Shown here piece by piece: positions 23,723 to 32,162 of a stretch of 45,174 nucleotides of DNA (position 1 is the first letter of the stretch; each line of letters starts with the position of its first letter). The notes under the pieces were generated by a model. That model was not told the origin of the DNA. It ran no database searches and saw nothing but the letters and a program-made list of their open reading frames with translations. The stretch lies in contig JANQMC010000106.1 in the NCBI GenBank assembly GCA_028280305.1, positions 1 through 45,174 on the forward strand. Direction: 5' to 3'. A program made the position numbers and the translations under genes. Origin of the DNA: Pelagibius sp. GTDB lineage: Bacteria > Pseudomonadota > Alphaproteobacteria > Kiloniellales > Kiloniellaceae.

Positions 23723-25570
23723 TCAAATCTGAAGCGTTGCGTTTTCGGTCTTGGCAGCCTGAGCGGCGAGAAGCTGTGTCCAGTCGGGGGATGTCTGGAA
23801 CACCAGCCGTCCACGATAACCGGCGATCGCATTGGCTTCTTCGAAAAGAGCGAGGAGATCGCCGCGCATGACCGCCGACAGGCGCCGGCGGCTGCGCAGG
23901 ATCAGATCGAACTGCTGCGCGCGCACCAGGCCGTCGAGCTGCAGCTCTCCGTGATGCTTCAGCTCCAGCTCCAGAACGAAGCGCGTTGCCTTGTCGCCGG
24001 CCTCGTCATCCTGCTGCCCGCCACCGCCTGCTTGCTGGCGCAGGAACAGGCGCAGCTCACGCAGGCCTTCGTCACTCCAGACCGGCAGTTGCAGCAGGCG
24101 CCATTCCCCGCTGGCGGTCTCTACACTGCGGCTCAAGCCCGCCAGCTCGCGCCCGAGGCGATCCAGGAACTCGCCACGCTCGCCGCGCTCCAGGGCGGCG
24201 GCCGGCCCGGCCAGCCACGCCAGAGGGCTGCCCTGGTTGATGGCTGAAAGGAAAAACAGGATGCCGGAGCTGAGGCGGGGCCCAACCTGAGGCAGGGCGC
24301 GCTGCAGAACCTCGGCCTGGGCATTTGGAAGGCCGCCGAGCAAGGCCTCCTCAACGGCATCTGCAGAGGGCCAGGGGGTGGCGAAGCTGATCGGCGGCAG
24401 GGCTGTCTTGCCGCTGCCCGGCACCAGCACCTCGAGCGCCAGGCTGGCGCCGGTCGGAAGATCGACCGGTGCCTTCAAGGTGATCGCGCCCATGGCTGTG
24501 TGAAGGATGGCCGGGCCGCTGCCGCTCCTGGCCGTGACAAGGCCGGTCAGCCGCAGGACCTTGCCGTCGCCGAGCATCGCGTCCGGGCCATCGGCAGCGG
24601 CGCTGCCCGCCGTGGTTCCGGCGGCCCGGGAGGCGCCCTCGGCGGTGACGCCCTGAAGAGCGGCGGCGACGCTTCGGCCCGCGTTGATGACCGTCGTCTG
24701 CGGCGCCAGCCGCAGGCCGGCGTCCGGCGCTGTGCCGCTTGGCCCCTGGGGAGGAAGGCCGGTGGTCACAGCGGCGCCGCTGCCTGCCGGCGTTTGCGTC
24801 GCCGCGCCATTGCTCGCTGGGCCTTGGGCGGGTGGCGTTGCGGCCCCGGATGTGGGTGGGGTTCCCGCGCCGGGGAGGGCGCCGGGCGTTGAGCCTGGGG
24901 TGCCCTGTCCCGGGCCGGCTGTTATCCCGCTCCCGCCCGCGGTTCCTGCTCCGATGGCGGGTGCCGCAGCGCCGCCCGGCCCGGGAATCGCTGGCCCGGC
25001 TTGGCCGCTGGGAAGGGCCGCGGTGCCTTGGTTTTGGGGGCCGGGTGCGCCGATTGAAAGAATGCGCAGCAGCAGCTCGGTTCCCGGTTCCGCACTTGGC
25101 AGCCCGGCCAGCAAGGGCAGCGGCGGAGCCGATTGCAGGATGGCGCGGATAAAGGCCGCCCGCGAAATCGGATCCGGGGGGGCGACTGGTTGTGCGCCGG
25201 GCGCCGTCGGGGTGAGTGCCCCCAAACCCCTTGTGGGCAGCGGATCGCCACCTGCTGGGGCCGGAAGGGCAGGGCCGTCTACGGGCAGCAGCGCTACCGT
25301 AGGCTGGGGACCCCCACTGCGGATCTGCAGCACCACCTCACTGCCGACCGCCAGGTTTCTTGCCGCAGCGAGCTTTACGACGGCCAGTCTGGTTTGAAGG
25401 ATGAGCAACCCGGCTTCATCCTGTCCGATCACCTGGCCGCGCAGATACTGGCCGGCGGCAAGCCGGGCTATTTCCGGCGCCGGATCGATCAGCCGTCCGG
25501 TCGTTTCCGTGACCGTGACCCCGGCGGTTCTTGGGGTGCCTGCCGTGAAGCTGGCGAAGAGGTCACGCAT
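23723..25570 (-). CDS. FliK-like protein (second hook-length-control-type gene)
   Basis: 615 residues. A structured N-terminal part (VTVTETTGRLIDPAPEIARL, YLRGQVIGQDEAGLLILQTR) is followed by a long Gly/Pro/Ala-rich disordered centre (about residues 95-320). The C-terminal region, WRLLQLPVWSDEGLRELRLF then VLELELKHHGELQLDGLV and RRLSAVMRGDLLALFEEA, resembles the FliK hook-control domain. A canonical FliK is encoded at 38717-40432, so this is a second member of the type or a relative with another job. It lies 13 bases after flhG at the end of the fliF-flhA gene run. The family call is moderate; the gene itself is certain. Confidence 0.7.
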   Translation of the reverse strand: MRDLFASFTAGTPRTAGVTVTETTGRLIDPAPEIARLAAGQYLRGQVIGQDEAGLLILQTRLAVVKLAAARNLAVGSEVVLQIRSGGPQPTVALLPVDGPALPAPAGGDPLPTRGLGALTPTAPGAQPVAPPDPISRAAFIRAILQSAPPLPLLAGLPSAEPGTELLLRILSIGAPGPQNQGTAALPSGQAGPAIPGPGGAAAPAIGAGTAGGSGITAGPGQGTPGSTPGALPGAGTPPTSGAATPPAQGPASNGAATQTPAGSGAAVTTGLPPQGPSGTAPDAGLRLAPQTTVINAGRSVAAALQGVTAEGASRAAGTTAGSAAADGPDAMLGDGKVLRLTGLVTARSGSGPAILHTAMGAITLKAPVDLPTGASLALEVLVPGSGKTALPPISFATPWPSADAVEEALLGGLPNAQAEVLQRALPQVGPRLSSGILFFLSAINQGSPLAWLAGPAAALERGERGEFLDRLGRELAGLSRSVETASGEWRLLQLPVWSDEGLRELRLFLRQQAGGGGQQDDEAGDKATRFVLELELKHHGELQLDGLVRAQQFDLILRSRRRLSAVMRGDLLALFEEANAIAGYRGRLVFQTSPDWTQLLAAQAAKTENATLQI

Positions 25571-25583
25571 GGGCCAACCCCGA

Positions 25584-26372
25584 TCACTGCCGCCGGATCA
25601 GCCGGGCGGCCAGTTTTTCGACATCGGCGGCGGCATCGCTGGTCGGGTGCCGGGTGAGGATCGGCATTTGGTGGCGGATGGTGTCCTTTACCTTGGAATC
25701 GCGCCTGACGACGCCGGCCAGGGGGGGTGAGATTTTCAAAAACGACTCGCAGGCCTTCAGCAGAGTGGCGTAGGTGCGCTCGCCCTCAGCCGGCGATGCG
25801 GCCATGTTCACCACCACGCGAATATCGCTGCCGGGATCCTGGAGATGTGCCAGCTTTATGAAGGCATAGGCGTCGGTCAACGAGGTCGGCTCATCGGTGA
25901 CGACGATCAGGTTGGTCCGGGCGAGTCCCGCGAGCTGCCTGACGGTCTGCTCCAGACCGGCGCCGAGATCGAGGACGACCCGGTCATAGTCGTGCGACAG
26001 CGCGGCGAGGTCTTTCAGCAAGCCCTTCAGGCGCGGCGCCGGTAGGCTTGCCAGCCCGCCCGAGCCGGAGCGTCCGGCGATTACATCGAATCCGGCATCG
26101 GGATGACCACAGGCGGCTTCCGCCAGGGTGTATTTGCCGGCCAGGGCCCCGCCGAGGTCTCGGCCCGGCTGCAGGCCGAGCTGGATATCGACATTGGCAA
26201 GCCCCAGATCGCCGTCGAACAGCAGGACGGACTTGTTTTGCCGCACCAGGGCCTGCGACAGAGTCACAGACAGCCAGGTCTTGCCGACCCCGCCTTTGCC
26301 GGAAGCGACGGCAAACATGTTTGCGCAGGTCTGCGGCCTCTGCTCGGAGTCTATCAAGGGAGATCCAATCAT
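25584..26372 (-). CDS. flhG: MinD-like ATPase FlhG
   Basis: A 262-residue ParA/MinD-type ATPase with deviant Walker A ASGKGGVGKT (residues 23-32), the switch region LLFDGDLGLANVD and the segment DRVVLDLGAGLEQTVR. FlhG controls the number of flagella by acting on FlhF and C-ring assembly. The ATG at 26372 was preferred because it starts four bases after the flhF stop. A short C-terminal stretch (ADVEKLAARLIRRQ) could be a weak amphipathic helix. The gene order flhA-flhF-flhG is the usual one. Confidence 0.88.
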   Translation of the reverse strand: MIGSPLIDSEQRPQTCANMFAVASGKGGVGKTWLSVTLSQALVRQNKSVLLFDGDLGLANVDIQLGLQPGRDLGGALAGKYTLAEAACGHPDAGFDVIAGRSGSGGLASLPAPRLKGLLKDLAALSHDYDRVVLDLGAGLEQTVRQLAGLARTNLIVVTDEPTSLTDAYAFIKLAHLQDPGSDIRVVVNMAASPAEGERTYATLLKACESFLKISPPLAGVVRRDSKVKDTIRHQMPILTRHPTSDAAADVEKLAARLIRRQ

Positions 26373-26376
26373 ACTG

Positions 26377-27345
26377 TCAGTCCGCAGCGGCAAGGGAAGA
26401 GGGTTCGAAGGGTTCGCAGGTGCTCAGAAGCCGTGCGAGGGAAACCGGATTGAGGGCCGTGAGGCCTGCGCCGATATGCCGGGAAACCCCGGCGGCAAGA
26501 AACTGCATGCCGCCGACATGAGCGGCGGCGACCAGACCACCGAAACGGCGGGCCGCATCGAGGCGCGTCGGGATCATGGCCTGCGCACCTGCCTGGCTGT
26601 AAGCCAAGGCGGCGTCGGCGACCTCCGCCGGATCCCCGCCGGCCGGCAGAACCAGGGCCAGAGTGGCTGCCGCCGCTTCGGCCGTTTCGCTGAGATAGCG
26701 CAGCTCCTGGCCGTCGAAGGGGTTGCTGCCGATGGTATCGATGACAGCCATCTCATCGGCTTCACGCTGGCTTACCGCCTTGGCAACAGCCTCGGGGTCG
26801 CTTGCACAGACAAGCCGCGCACCCAGAACATCAGCAAAGGTTTCGGCCTGGGCGCGGCCGCCGGCCTTATCGGAATCCATGGTGATCAGCAGGCTTCTGG
26901 CGCCGGCCAGGCGGGCGCAGGCGCAAAGCTTGGCGCTGGTCACGGATTTGCCGGCACCCGAGGGGCCTATCAGCATAATCGGCCGGCCGGGACCGATTTC
27001 AGACAGAGGCAGAAAACCAAGCTCGTAATCCAGCGCGGCGGCCAGAGCCATGACCCAGTCGTCGGCCTGTAGATTGGCGGCGGCGTTCAGCAGGCGGTCG
27101 GCGAGGCCGCGGGGAACCCGGTGATGGTCCAGTACGGAGGCGATGCGGTCGGCGACAGCCAACTCACTGGTCGGCGGACCCGGCCGAAAGTCGTTGTCGT
27201 CGTCGGCCTCCAGCGCTGCCGTGACCTTGACACCGGCAAAGCCCTCTTCCTGAGTTGAGAGTATGATGGCCTCGTCGCCGAGGGCGAGGCGCACCTGCTC
27301 CATTGCCTCCGGCAGGGTCTTTGCGGAAAAGCTGCGCAGCAGCAT
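26377..27345 (-). CDS. flhF: SRP-type GTPase FlhF
   Basis: A 322-residue member of the SRP GTPase family. An N-terminal basic region (MLLRSFSAKTLPEAMEQVRL) is followed by a helical N-domain and a G domain with P-loop GPSGAGKS (127-134), ITMDSDKAGGRAQ and VIDTIGSNPFDG. The terminal part has the usual PTRLDAARRFGGLVAA motif. FlhF places the flagellum, often at a pole. The protein is short compared with many FlhF because the B-domain is reduced to about 60 residues. The canonical DTAG Walker B is changed to DTIG, and the TKLD guanine-specificity motif is changed to PTRLD. Start and flhA stop share bases at 27345. Confidence 0.9.
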   Translation of the reverse strand: MLLRSFSAKTLPEAMEQVRLALGDEAIILSTQEEGFAGVKVTAALEADDDNDFRPGPPTSELAVADRIASVLDHHRVPRGLADRLLNAAANLQADDWVMALAAALDYELGFLPLSEIGPGRPIMLIGPSGAGKSVTSAKLCACARLAGARSLLITMDSDKAGGRAQAETFADVLGARLVCASDPEAVAKAVSQREADEMAVIDTIGSNPFDGQELRYLSETAEAAAATLALVLPAGGDPAEVADAALAYSQAGAQAMIPTRLDAARRFGGLVAAAHVGGMQFLAAGVSRHIGAGLTALNPVSLARLLSTCEPFEPSSLAAAD

Positions 27346-29453
27346 CAGATTTGACCCAGGGTCTTGATCTTGGCCTTGGCGTGGACCTCATTCTGCGACA
27401 GCACCACGGTTGCCGGACGGAAGCGCTCGATGATCGAGCGTACGAAGGGGCGCACCGGCGGGCTGGTCAGCAGAACAGGGCTTTCGCCGAGCATGGCGTG
27501 GCGCTCGAAGGTCTGGCGGACCGCGGCGATGAACTCCTGCAGCCGCGTGGGCGCCATGGAGAGCTGCCGTTCCTCGCCTTCGCCGACGATAGCCTCGGCG
27601 AAGGCCTGTTCCCACTGCGGGGAAAGGGTGATCATGGGGATGAAACCCTGCGGATTCACCTGATCGTTGGAGATCTGCCGCGCCAGGCGCGCCCGCACGT
27701 GCTCGGTAATGGCCGTCACGTTGCGGGTATAGCCGCAGGCTTCGGAAACTCCCTCCAGAATGGTCGGCAGGTCGCGGATCGAGACCCGCTCGGCCAAGAG
27801 GTTCTGAAGAACGCGCTGCAGGCCGCCGACGGTGATCTGGCTGGGGATCAGGTCGGCGATCAGTTTCTGCTGTTCGCTGTCCTGCTCATCCAACAGTTTT
27901 TGGGTCTCGGCATAGGACAACAGCTCAGACATGTTGTCCTTGATCATCTCGGTCAGGTGCGTCGTGACCACGGTCGGCGGATCGACCACGGTATAGCCGC
28001 GGAAGAGGGCCTCTTCGCGGCTGCCTTCCTCGCACCAGAGGGCCGGCAGTCCGAAAGTCGGCTCAACCGTCTCTTCGCCGGGCAGCGGAATCTTCTCGCC
28101 GCGCGGGTCCATGACCAGCAGCATGTTCGGCCGCAGCTCGCCGCGGCCGGCCTCGATCTCCTTCACCCGGATCACATAGGTGTTGGCCGGCAGCTGCAGA
28201 TTGTCCTGAATACGGACCGAGGGCATGACAAAGCCGATCTCCTGGGCCAGTTGTCGGCGCAGGGATTTGATCTGATCCGTCAGGCGTTGTCCGCCCTGGC
28301 CGTTGATCATGGGCAGCAGCCCGTAGCCGAGCTCGAGGCGGACGTGATCGATCTGCAGCGCATTGGCAATCGGCTCTTCGGCGACCGGGGCGGCCGCGGC
28401 CTCGGACTTGGCCAGAAGAGCCGTCTCGGCGGAGATCTTGGCGTTGCGCTTGCTGGCCATCCAGGCCAGACCGCCGGCGATCGCCGAAAGCGTGAGGAAC
28501 GGCAGCGCCGGAATGCCTGGCAGCAAGGCCAGCGCCAGCATCAGAAAGGCGGAGAGGCCAAGGGCCAGCGGATAGCCGCTGAGCTGTCCGATCAGGGCCT
28601 TGTCCATCGAGCCCGTGCCGGCCGACTTGGTGATCAGCAGGCCGGCGGCGGTGGAAACGATCAGCGCCGGGATCTGGCTGACCAAGCCGTCGCCGACCGT
28701 CAGCAGTGTGTAGGTTTCGGCGGCTTCGCCAAAGCTGAGGTCTTTTTGAGCGACGCCGATGATCATGCCGCCGATGACGTTGATGAAGGTGATCATCAGA
28801 CCGGCGATGGCGTCGCCGCGCACGAACTTGGCGGCACCGTCCATGGAGCCGAAAAAGTTGCTCTCGTCTTCCAGTTCCTTGCGGCGGGCGCGCGCCGTCG
28901 CCTCGTCGATAAGACCGGCGGAAAGATCGGCGTCGATTGCCATCTGCTTACCCGGCATGGCATCCAGGCTGAAGCGAGCCGACACCTCGGCAATTCGCCC
29001 GGAACCCTTTGTAATCACGATAAAATTCACGATTACCAGGATGCCGAAGATGATAATGCCGATGACGAAGCTGCCGCTCATCACGAAGTTGCCGAAGGCT
29101 TCGATCACCTTGCCGGCGGCATCGGTTCCGTCATGGCCTTCCGACAGAATGAGCCTTGTCGAGGCCATGTTCAGTGCCAGGCGCATCATCGTCGCAATGA
29201 GCAGCACCGTAGGGAAGGAGCTGAATTCCAGCGGCTTGCCGATGAACAGCACCGTCATCAGAATCAGCACCGAGAAGGTCATGGAGACGGCAAGGGAGAC
29301 GTCCAGCATCCAGCTGGGCATCGGCAGGATCAGGACCACCAGGATTGCGGTCACGCCAAGCGCAAGGGCGACATCGCCGCGCTTCAGCATGTTCACGATG
29401 CTGGTCAGCGAGTTGCCGTTGGAGCCGCCTTCTTCTGCATTGGTTTCCGCCAT
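27345..29453 (-). CDS. flhA: Flagellar export gate protein FlhA
   Basis: A 702-residue, full-length FlhA: about eight membrane helices in the first 330 residues (LGVTAILVVLILPMPSWMLD, VSMTFSVLILMTVLFIGKPL) with the FHIPEP-type cytoplasmic loop (GRIAEVSARFSLDAMPGKQM), then the soluble domain that forms the nonameric export ring (DHVRLELGYGLLP, RDLPTILEGVSEA). It couples proton flow to export with FliI/FliJ. It lies 32 bases after flbD. The other gate genes (flhB, fliP, fliQ, fliR) are not in the window. The terminus ends on NEVHAKAKIKTLGQI, typical for the family. Confidence 0.97.
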   Translation of the reverse strand: MAETNAEEGGSNGNSLTSIVNMLKRGDVALALGVTAILVVLILPMPSWMLDVSLAVSMTFSVLILMTVLFIGKPLEFSSFPTVLLIATMMRLALNMASTRLILSEGHDGTDAAGKVIEAFGNFVMSGSFVIGIIIFGILVIVNFIVITKGSGRIAEVSARFSLDAMPGKQMAIDADLSAGLIDEATARARRKELEDESNFFGSMDGAAKFVRGDAIAGLMITFINVIGGMIIGVAQKDLSFGEAAETYTLLTVGDGLVSQIPALIVSTAAGLLITKSAGTGSMDKALIGQLSGYPLALGLSAFLMLALALLPGIPALPFLTLSAIAGGLAWMASKRNAKISAETALLAKSEAAAAPVAEEPIANALQIDHVRLELGYGLLPMINGQGGQRLTDQIKSLRRQLAQEIGFVMPSVRIQDNLQLPANTYVIRVKEIEAGRGELRPNMLLVMDPRGEKIPLPGEETVEPTFGLPALWCEEGSREEALFRGYTVVDPPTVVTTHLTEMIKDNMSELLSYAETQKLLDEQDSEQQKLIADLIPSQITVGGLQRVLQNLLAERVSIRDLPTILEGVSEACGYTRNVTAITEHVRARLARQISNDQVNPQGFIPMITLSPQWEQAFAEAIVGEGEERQLSMAPTRLQEFIAAVRQTFERHAMLGESPVLLTSPPVRPFVRSIIERFRPATVVLSQNEVHAKAKIKTLGQI

Positions 29454-29485
29454 CTTGGCTCTCTTATCGACCTCCGCGGCCTAGA

Positions 29486-30859
29486 TCAGGCGGGTGCACG
29501 CTCTTGCTCGCCGGGCAGGGGTACGGCAGCGCCGTCCTGACTGTAGAGCTTCAGCTTGTTGCGCAGAGTGCGGATCGAGATGCCGAGGATGTTGGCCGCA
29601 TGGGTGCGATTCCCCAGGCAATGCTGCAGGGTGTCGAGAATCAGGTCCTTCTCGACGTCGGCAACGGTGCGGCCAACCAGCGCCTTGACGTCGCCGGGGA
29701 GCTCACCATCCTCCGAAGCTGCGCCGGCACCGCCGGTTTCACCGGTTTCGGGCGCCAGGCTCTGCCCCGTCAGGATGATCGCGTTGGGGTCGATAATCCC
29801 GTCGCGGGCCAGCAGGACGGCGCGATGCATGGTGTTTTCGAGTTCACGCACGTTGCCGCGCCAGTGATGGCGGGAGAGCACGGCATGGGCCTCTGCAGTC
29901 AGTTTCAACGCCGGAAGCGCATTGGCCTCCGCGTACTTTGCCGCGAAGTGTTCGGCCAGTACCGCGATGTCCTGAGGGCGCTCGCGCAGCGGCGGTAGCG
30001 GCACATTGACAACGTTCAGCCGGTAGTAAAGGTCTTCCCGGAAATTGCCCTCCCGGACCGCTTCCTCCAGGTCGCGGTTGGAGGTGGCGATCAGGCGGAT
30101 GTCGACCTTGATCGGCTTACCGCCGCCGACACGGTCGATCTCACGTTCCTGGATCGCGCGAAGAAGCTTGGCCTGCAGGCGCGGATGCATCTCGGTGATT
30201 TCATCGAGAAGCAGGGTGCCGCCGTTGGCCTCTTCAAACTTGCCGATCCGGCGCGTTACGGCACCGGTGAACGCGCCCTTCTCGTGACCGAAAAGCTCGG
30301 ACTCCAGCAAGTTTTCGGGGATTGCAGCGCAGTTGACCGAAATGAACTGTTCGCTGGCGCGCTTTGATTTGCTGTGCAGGAAGCGGGCCATGACCTCTTT
30401 ACCGGTGCCGGATTCACCGGTGATGAGGACGCTCGCATCCGAGGGCGCAAACTGTTCGGCCAGGCGCAGGACGTTACTCATGACCGGGTCGCGGAACACC
30501 ACGGTACTGGTTTCCTCTGCCACGGCCGAAAGAACGGCTGCGATCAATTCCGCGTCCGGTGGCAGGGGGATGTATTCCTGCGCGCCGGCCCGGATGGCGT
30601 CCGCTGCGGCGCTCGGTTCGGGATCGATGCCGCAGGCCACGACAGGAACGGCAATGCGCTCTGTCTCCAGGCTGCGGCAGAGGGCCTGGATATCCAGGTT
30701 GACCTCGACCATCACCAGATCGGCCCCTTGGCCCGACCTCAGCGCATTCATGGCGCTTTCTACATCGTCGACATGGGCAACCTTTGCGCCGCTTTGCAGC
30801 GCCAGCTTGCCGGCTGTCGAGATATGTCCGTCCAGTGTTCCTACAATGAGAAGCCGCAT
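29486..30859 (-). CDS. flbD: Flagellar sigma-54 activator FlbD
   Basis: A 457-residue enhancer-binding protein: a degenerate receiver (1-120), an AAA+ sigma-54 interaction domain with Walker A GESGTGKE, the loop GAFTGA and Walker B GGTLLLDEIT, and a C-terminal Fis-type helix-turn-helix (DTLQHCLGNRTHAANILGIS). The expected phospho-acceptor Asp is a Glu (Glu52, LVMVEVNLD), so activity is unlikely to depend on ordinary phosphorylation; Caulobacter FlbD is switched by FliX, not seen here. The closest family is FlbD rather than NtrC because of the receiver and the flagellar position. GGAGAGAAGG precedes the ATG. Its likely targets are the sigma-54 promoters of the fliS operon and the flagellins. 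Confidence 0.92.
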   Translation of the reverse strand: MRLLIVGTLDGHISTAGKLALQSGAKVAHVDDVESAMNALRSGQGADLVMVEVNLDIQALCRSLETERIAVPVVACGIDPEPSAAADAIRAGAQEYIPLPPDAELIAAVLSAVAEETSTVVFRDPVMSNVLRLAEQFAPSDASVLITGESGTGKEVMARFLHSKSKRASEQFISVNCAAIPENLLESELFGHEKGAFTGAVTRRIGKFEEANGGTLLLDEITEMHPRLQAKLLRAIQEREIDRVGGGKPIKVDIRLIATSNRDLEEAVREGNFREDLYYRLNVVNVPLPPLRERPQDIAVLAEHFAAKYAEANALPALKLTAEAHAVLSRHHWRGNVRELENTMHRAVLLARDGIIDPNAIILTGQSLAPETGETGGAGAASEDGELPGDVKALVGRTVADVEKDLILDTLQHCLGNRTHAANILGISIRTLRNKLKLYSQDGAAVPLPGEQERAPA

Positions 30860-30899
30860 GCCTTCTCTCCACGTCCTAACTGTTGATTCCGGTACTGCA

Positions 30900-31745
30900 T
30901 TACGAATGGAAGTAGTCGACCCGCTGACGGGGCGCCAAGATAGTGTTCAACATCAGCTCAAGGCGGCGCGGGTTCTCCTGTCGGCTGATCGACGCCGCGC
31001 CGATGGTGTAGACCTGCCGCACGACCGCTTCGATCTGTGCATTGCGTTCGAGCTTGCTGGCGAGCGGCGTAAACACCATGTTGGCGAGCACCGCGCCGTA
31101 GAAAGTTGTCAGCAGGGCAACCGCCATGGCGGGACCGATGGCCGAGGGGTCGTCGAGATTGCCCAGCATCTGCACCAGACCGATGAGCGTGCCGATCAAC
31201 CCCATGGCCGGGGCGACTTCACCGGCGCGCCGCAGGACACCGGCTGACCGCAGGTGGCGCGCGTAGGTGGTCTGCGATTCCTGAGCAAGGATTCGCTCAA
31301 CCTCTTCAGCAGGCAGGCCGTCGACCACCAGGGTGATCGCCTTGTACAGAAACGGCGCTTGATACAGGTCTTCCATAACGTTCTGAAGCTTCAGGCGCCC
31401 TTTTTTGCGGGCCAGATCGGCCAGATAGAGCGCTTGTACAACGGCGTTCTCCGGCGTTTCGCTGTGATAGACGGCGGCCCGGAACATAACGCCCTGAGCC
31501 TGTCCCACCTCGCCAAGGCTGAAGGACACGGTGGTCACCAGGAAGGTGCCGCCGATGACGATCAGGACCGCGGGTATGTCCAGAAAGGCCTCCGGCTGGC
31601 CGCCCAGCATCATCGCCCCTACGATCATGGCAAAAGCGCCGCTGACACCCAGCAAGGTGGCGAAATCGACACTGGGGCGCAGCCGCGGTGCCTCTGGCAC
31701 CACGGCGAACTCGCCGCCACCGCTTGTCGTTTCTGTGTTTGCCAT
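30900..31745 (-). CDS. motA: Flagellar motor stator protein MotA
   Basis: 281 residues with four membrane helices (FATLLGVSGAFAMIVGAMML, IPAVLIVIGGTFLVTTVSFS, APAMGLIGTLIGLVQMLGNL, AVALLTTFYGAVLANMVFTP) and the large cytoplasmic loop between helices 2 and 3. This is the MotA/PomA pattern. It forms the ion channel with MotB and pushes on FliG. No motB/pomB lies beside it. An extra polar 25-residue N-terminus precedes helix 1. It is placed between fliN and flbD in a run that starts with fliF, so stator and switch genes are probably co-transcribed. Confidence 0.92.
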   Translation of the reverse strand: MANTETTSGGGEFAVVPEAPRLRPSVDFATLLGVSGAFAMIVGAMMLGGQPEAFLDIPAVLIVIGGTFLVTTVSFSLGEVGQAQGVMFRAAVYHSETPENAVVQALYLADLARKKGRLKLQNVMEDLYQAPFLYKAITLVVDGLPAEEVERILAQESQTTYARHLRSAGVLRRAGEVAPAMGLIGTLIGLVQMLGNLDDPSAIGPAMAVALLTTFYGAVLANMVFTPLASKLERNAQIEAVVRQVYTIGAASISRQENPRRLELMLNTILAPRQRVDYFHS

Positions 31746-31773
31746 CTTGCTTCGTTTCCGCTGAGTAGGTTGC

Positions 31774-32136
31774 CTAGCTTCGGTCTACCTTGATGATTTC
31801 CGTCATGGTCACACCGAGATGTTCTTCGACGACGACCACCTCACCGCGGGCGACGAGACGGTTGTTGACATAGATGTCGATCGCTTCGCCGACTTTTCGG
31901 TCAAGCTCGACAACGGCGCCGCGGCCGAGTTTCAATAGTTGACTGACCTGCATGTTGGCCTTGCCGAGAACGGCGGAGACCTGAACCGGAATGTCGTAGA
32001 CAGCCTCCAGCTCCTTCGCATTGGTCGGCGGCTTGCCGCCGTCAGGCAGTTGACTGTCTTCGTCTTCGTCTGCCTGGTCGGGGGTGATGCCGTCCAAGTC
32101 CAGGTCAGCCAGATCCAAATTGTCTTCGTCGGTCAT
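31774..32136 (-). CDS. fliN: Flagellar motor switch protein FliN
   Basis: 120 residues: an acidic N-terminal stretch (about 45 residues) and the SpoA/FliN C-terminal domain (LEAVYDIPVQVSAVLGKANM, LLKLGRGAVVELDRKVGEAI, NNRLVARGEVVVVEEHLGV). It forms the lower part of the C-ring with FliM. The start at MTDEDN is chosen because a perfect AAGGAGG precedes it; a longer frame of five codons lacks one. fliM is absent from the neighbourhood. Confidence 0.95.
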   Translation of the reverse strand: MTDEDNLDLADLDLDGITPDQADEDEDSQLPDGGKPPTNAKELEAVYDIPVQVSAVLGKANMQVSQLLKLGRGAVVELDRKVGEAIDIYVNNRLVARGEVVVVEEHLGVTMTEIIKVDRS

Positions 32137-32162
32137 TGAGACCTCCTTCAAACCTATCGCCG

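Noticed and set aside
27303..29540. Long plus-strand open frame opposite flhA
   Set aside because: A GC-skewed antisense frame with low-complexity His/Arg/Gly composition and no family resemblance; flhA on the minus strand is unmistakable.
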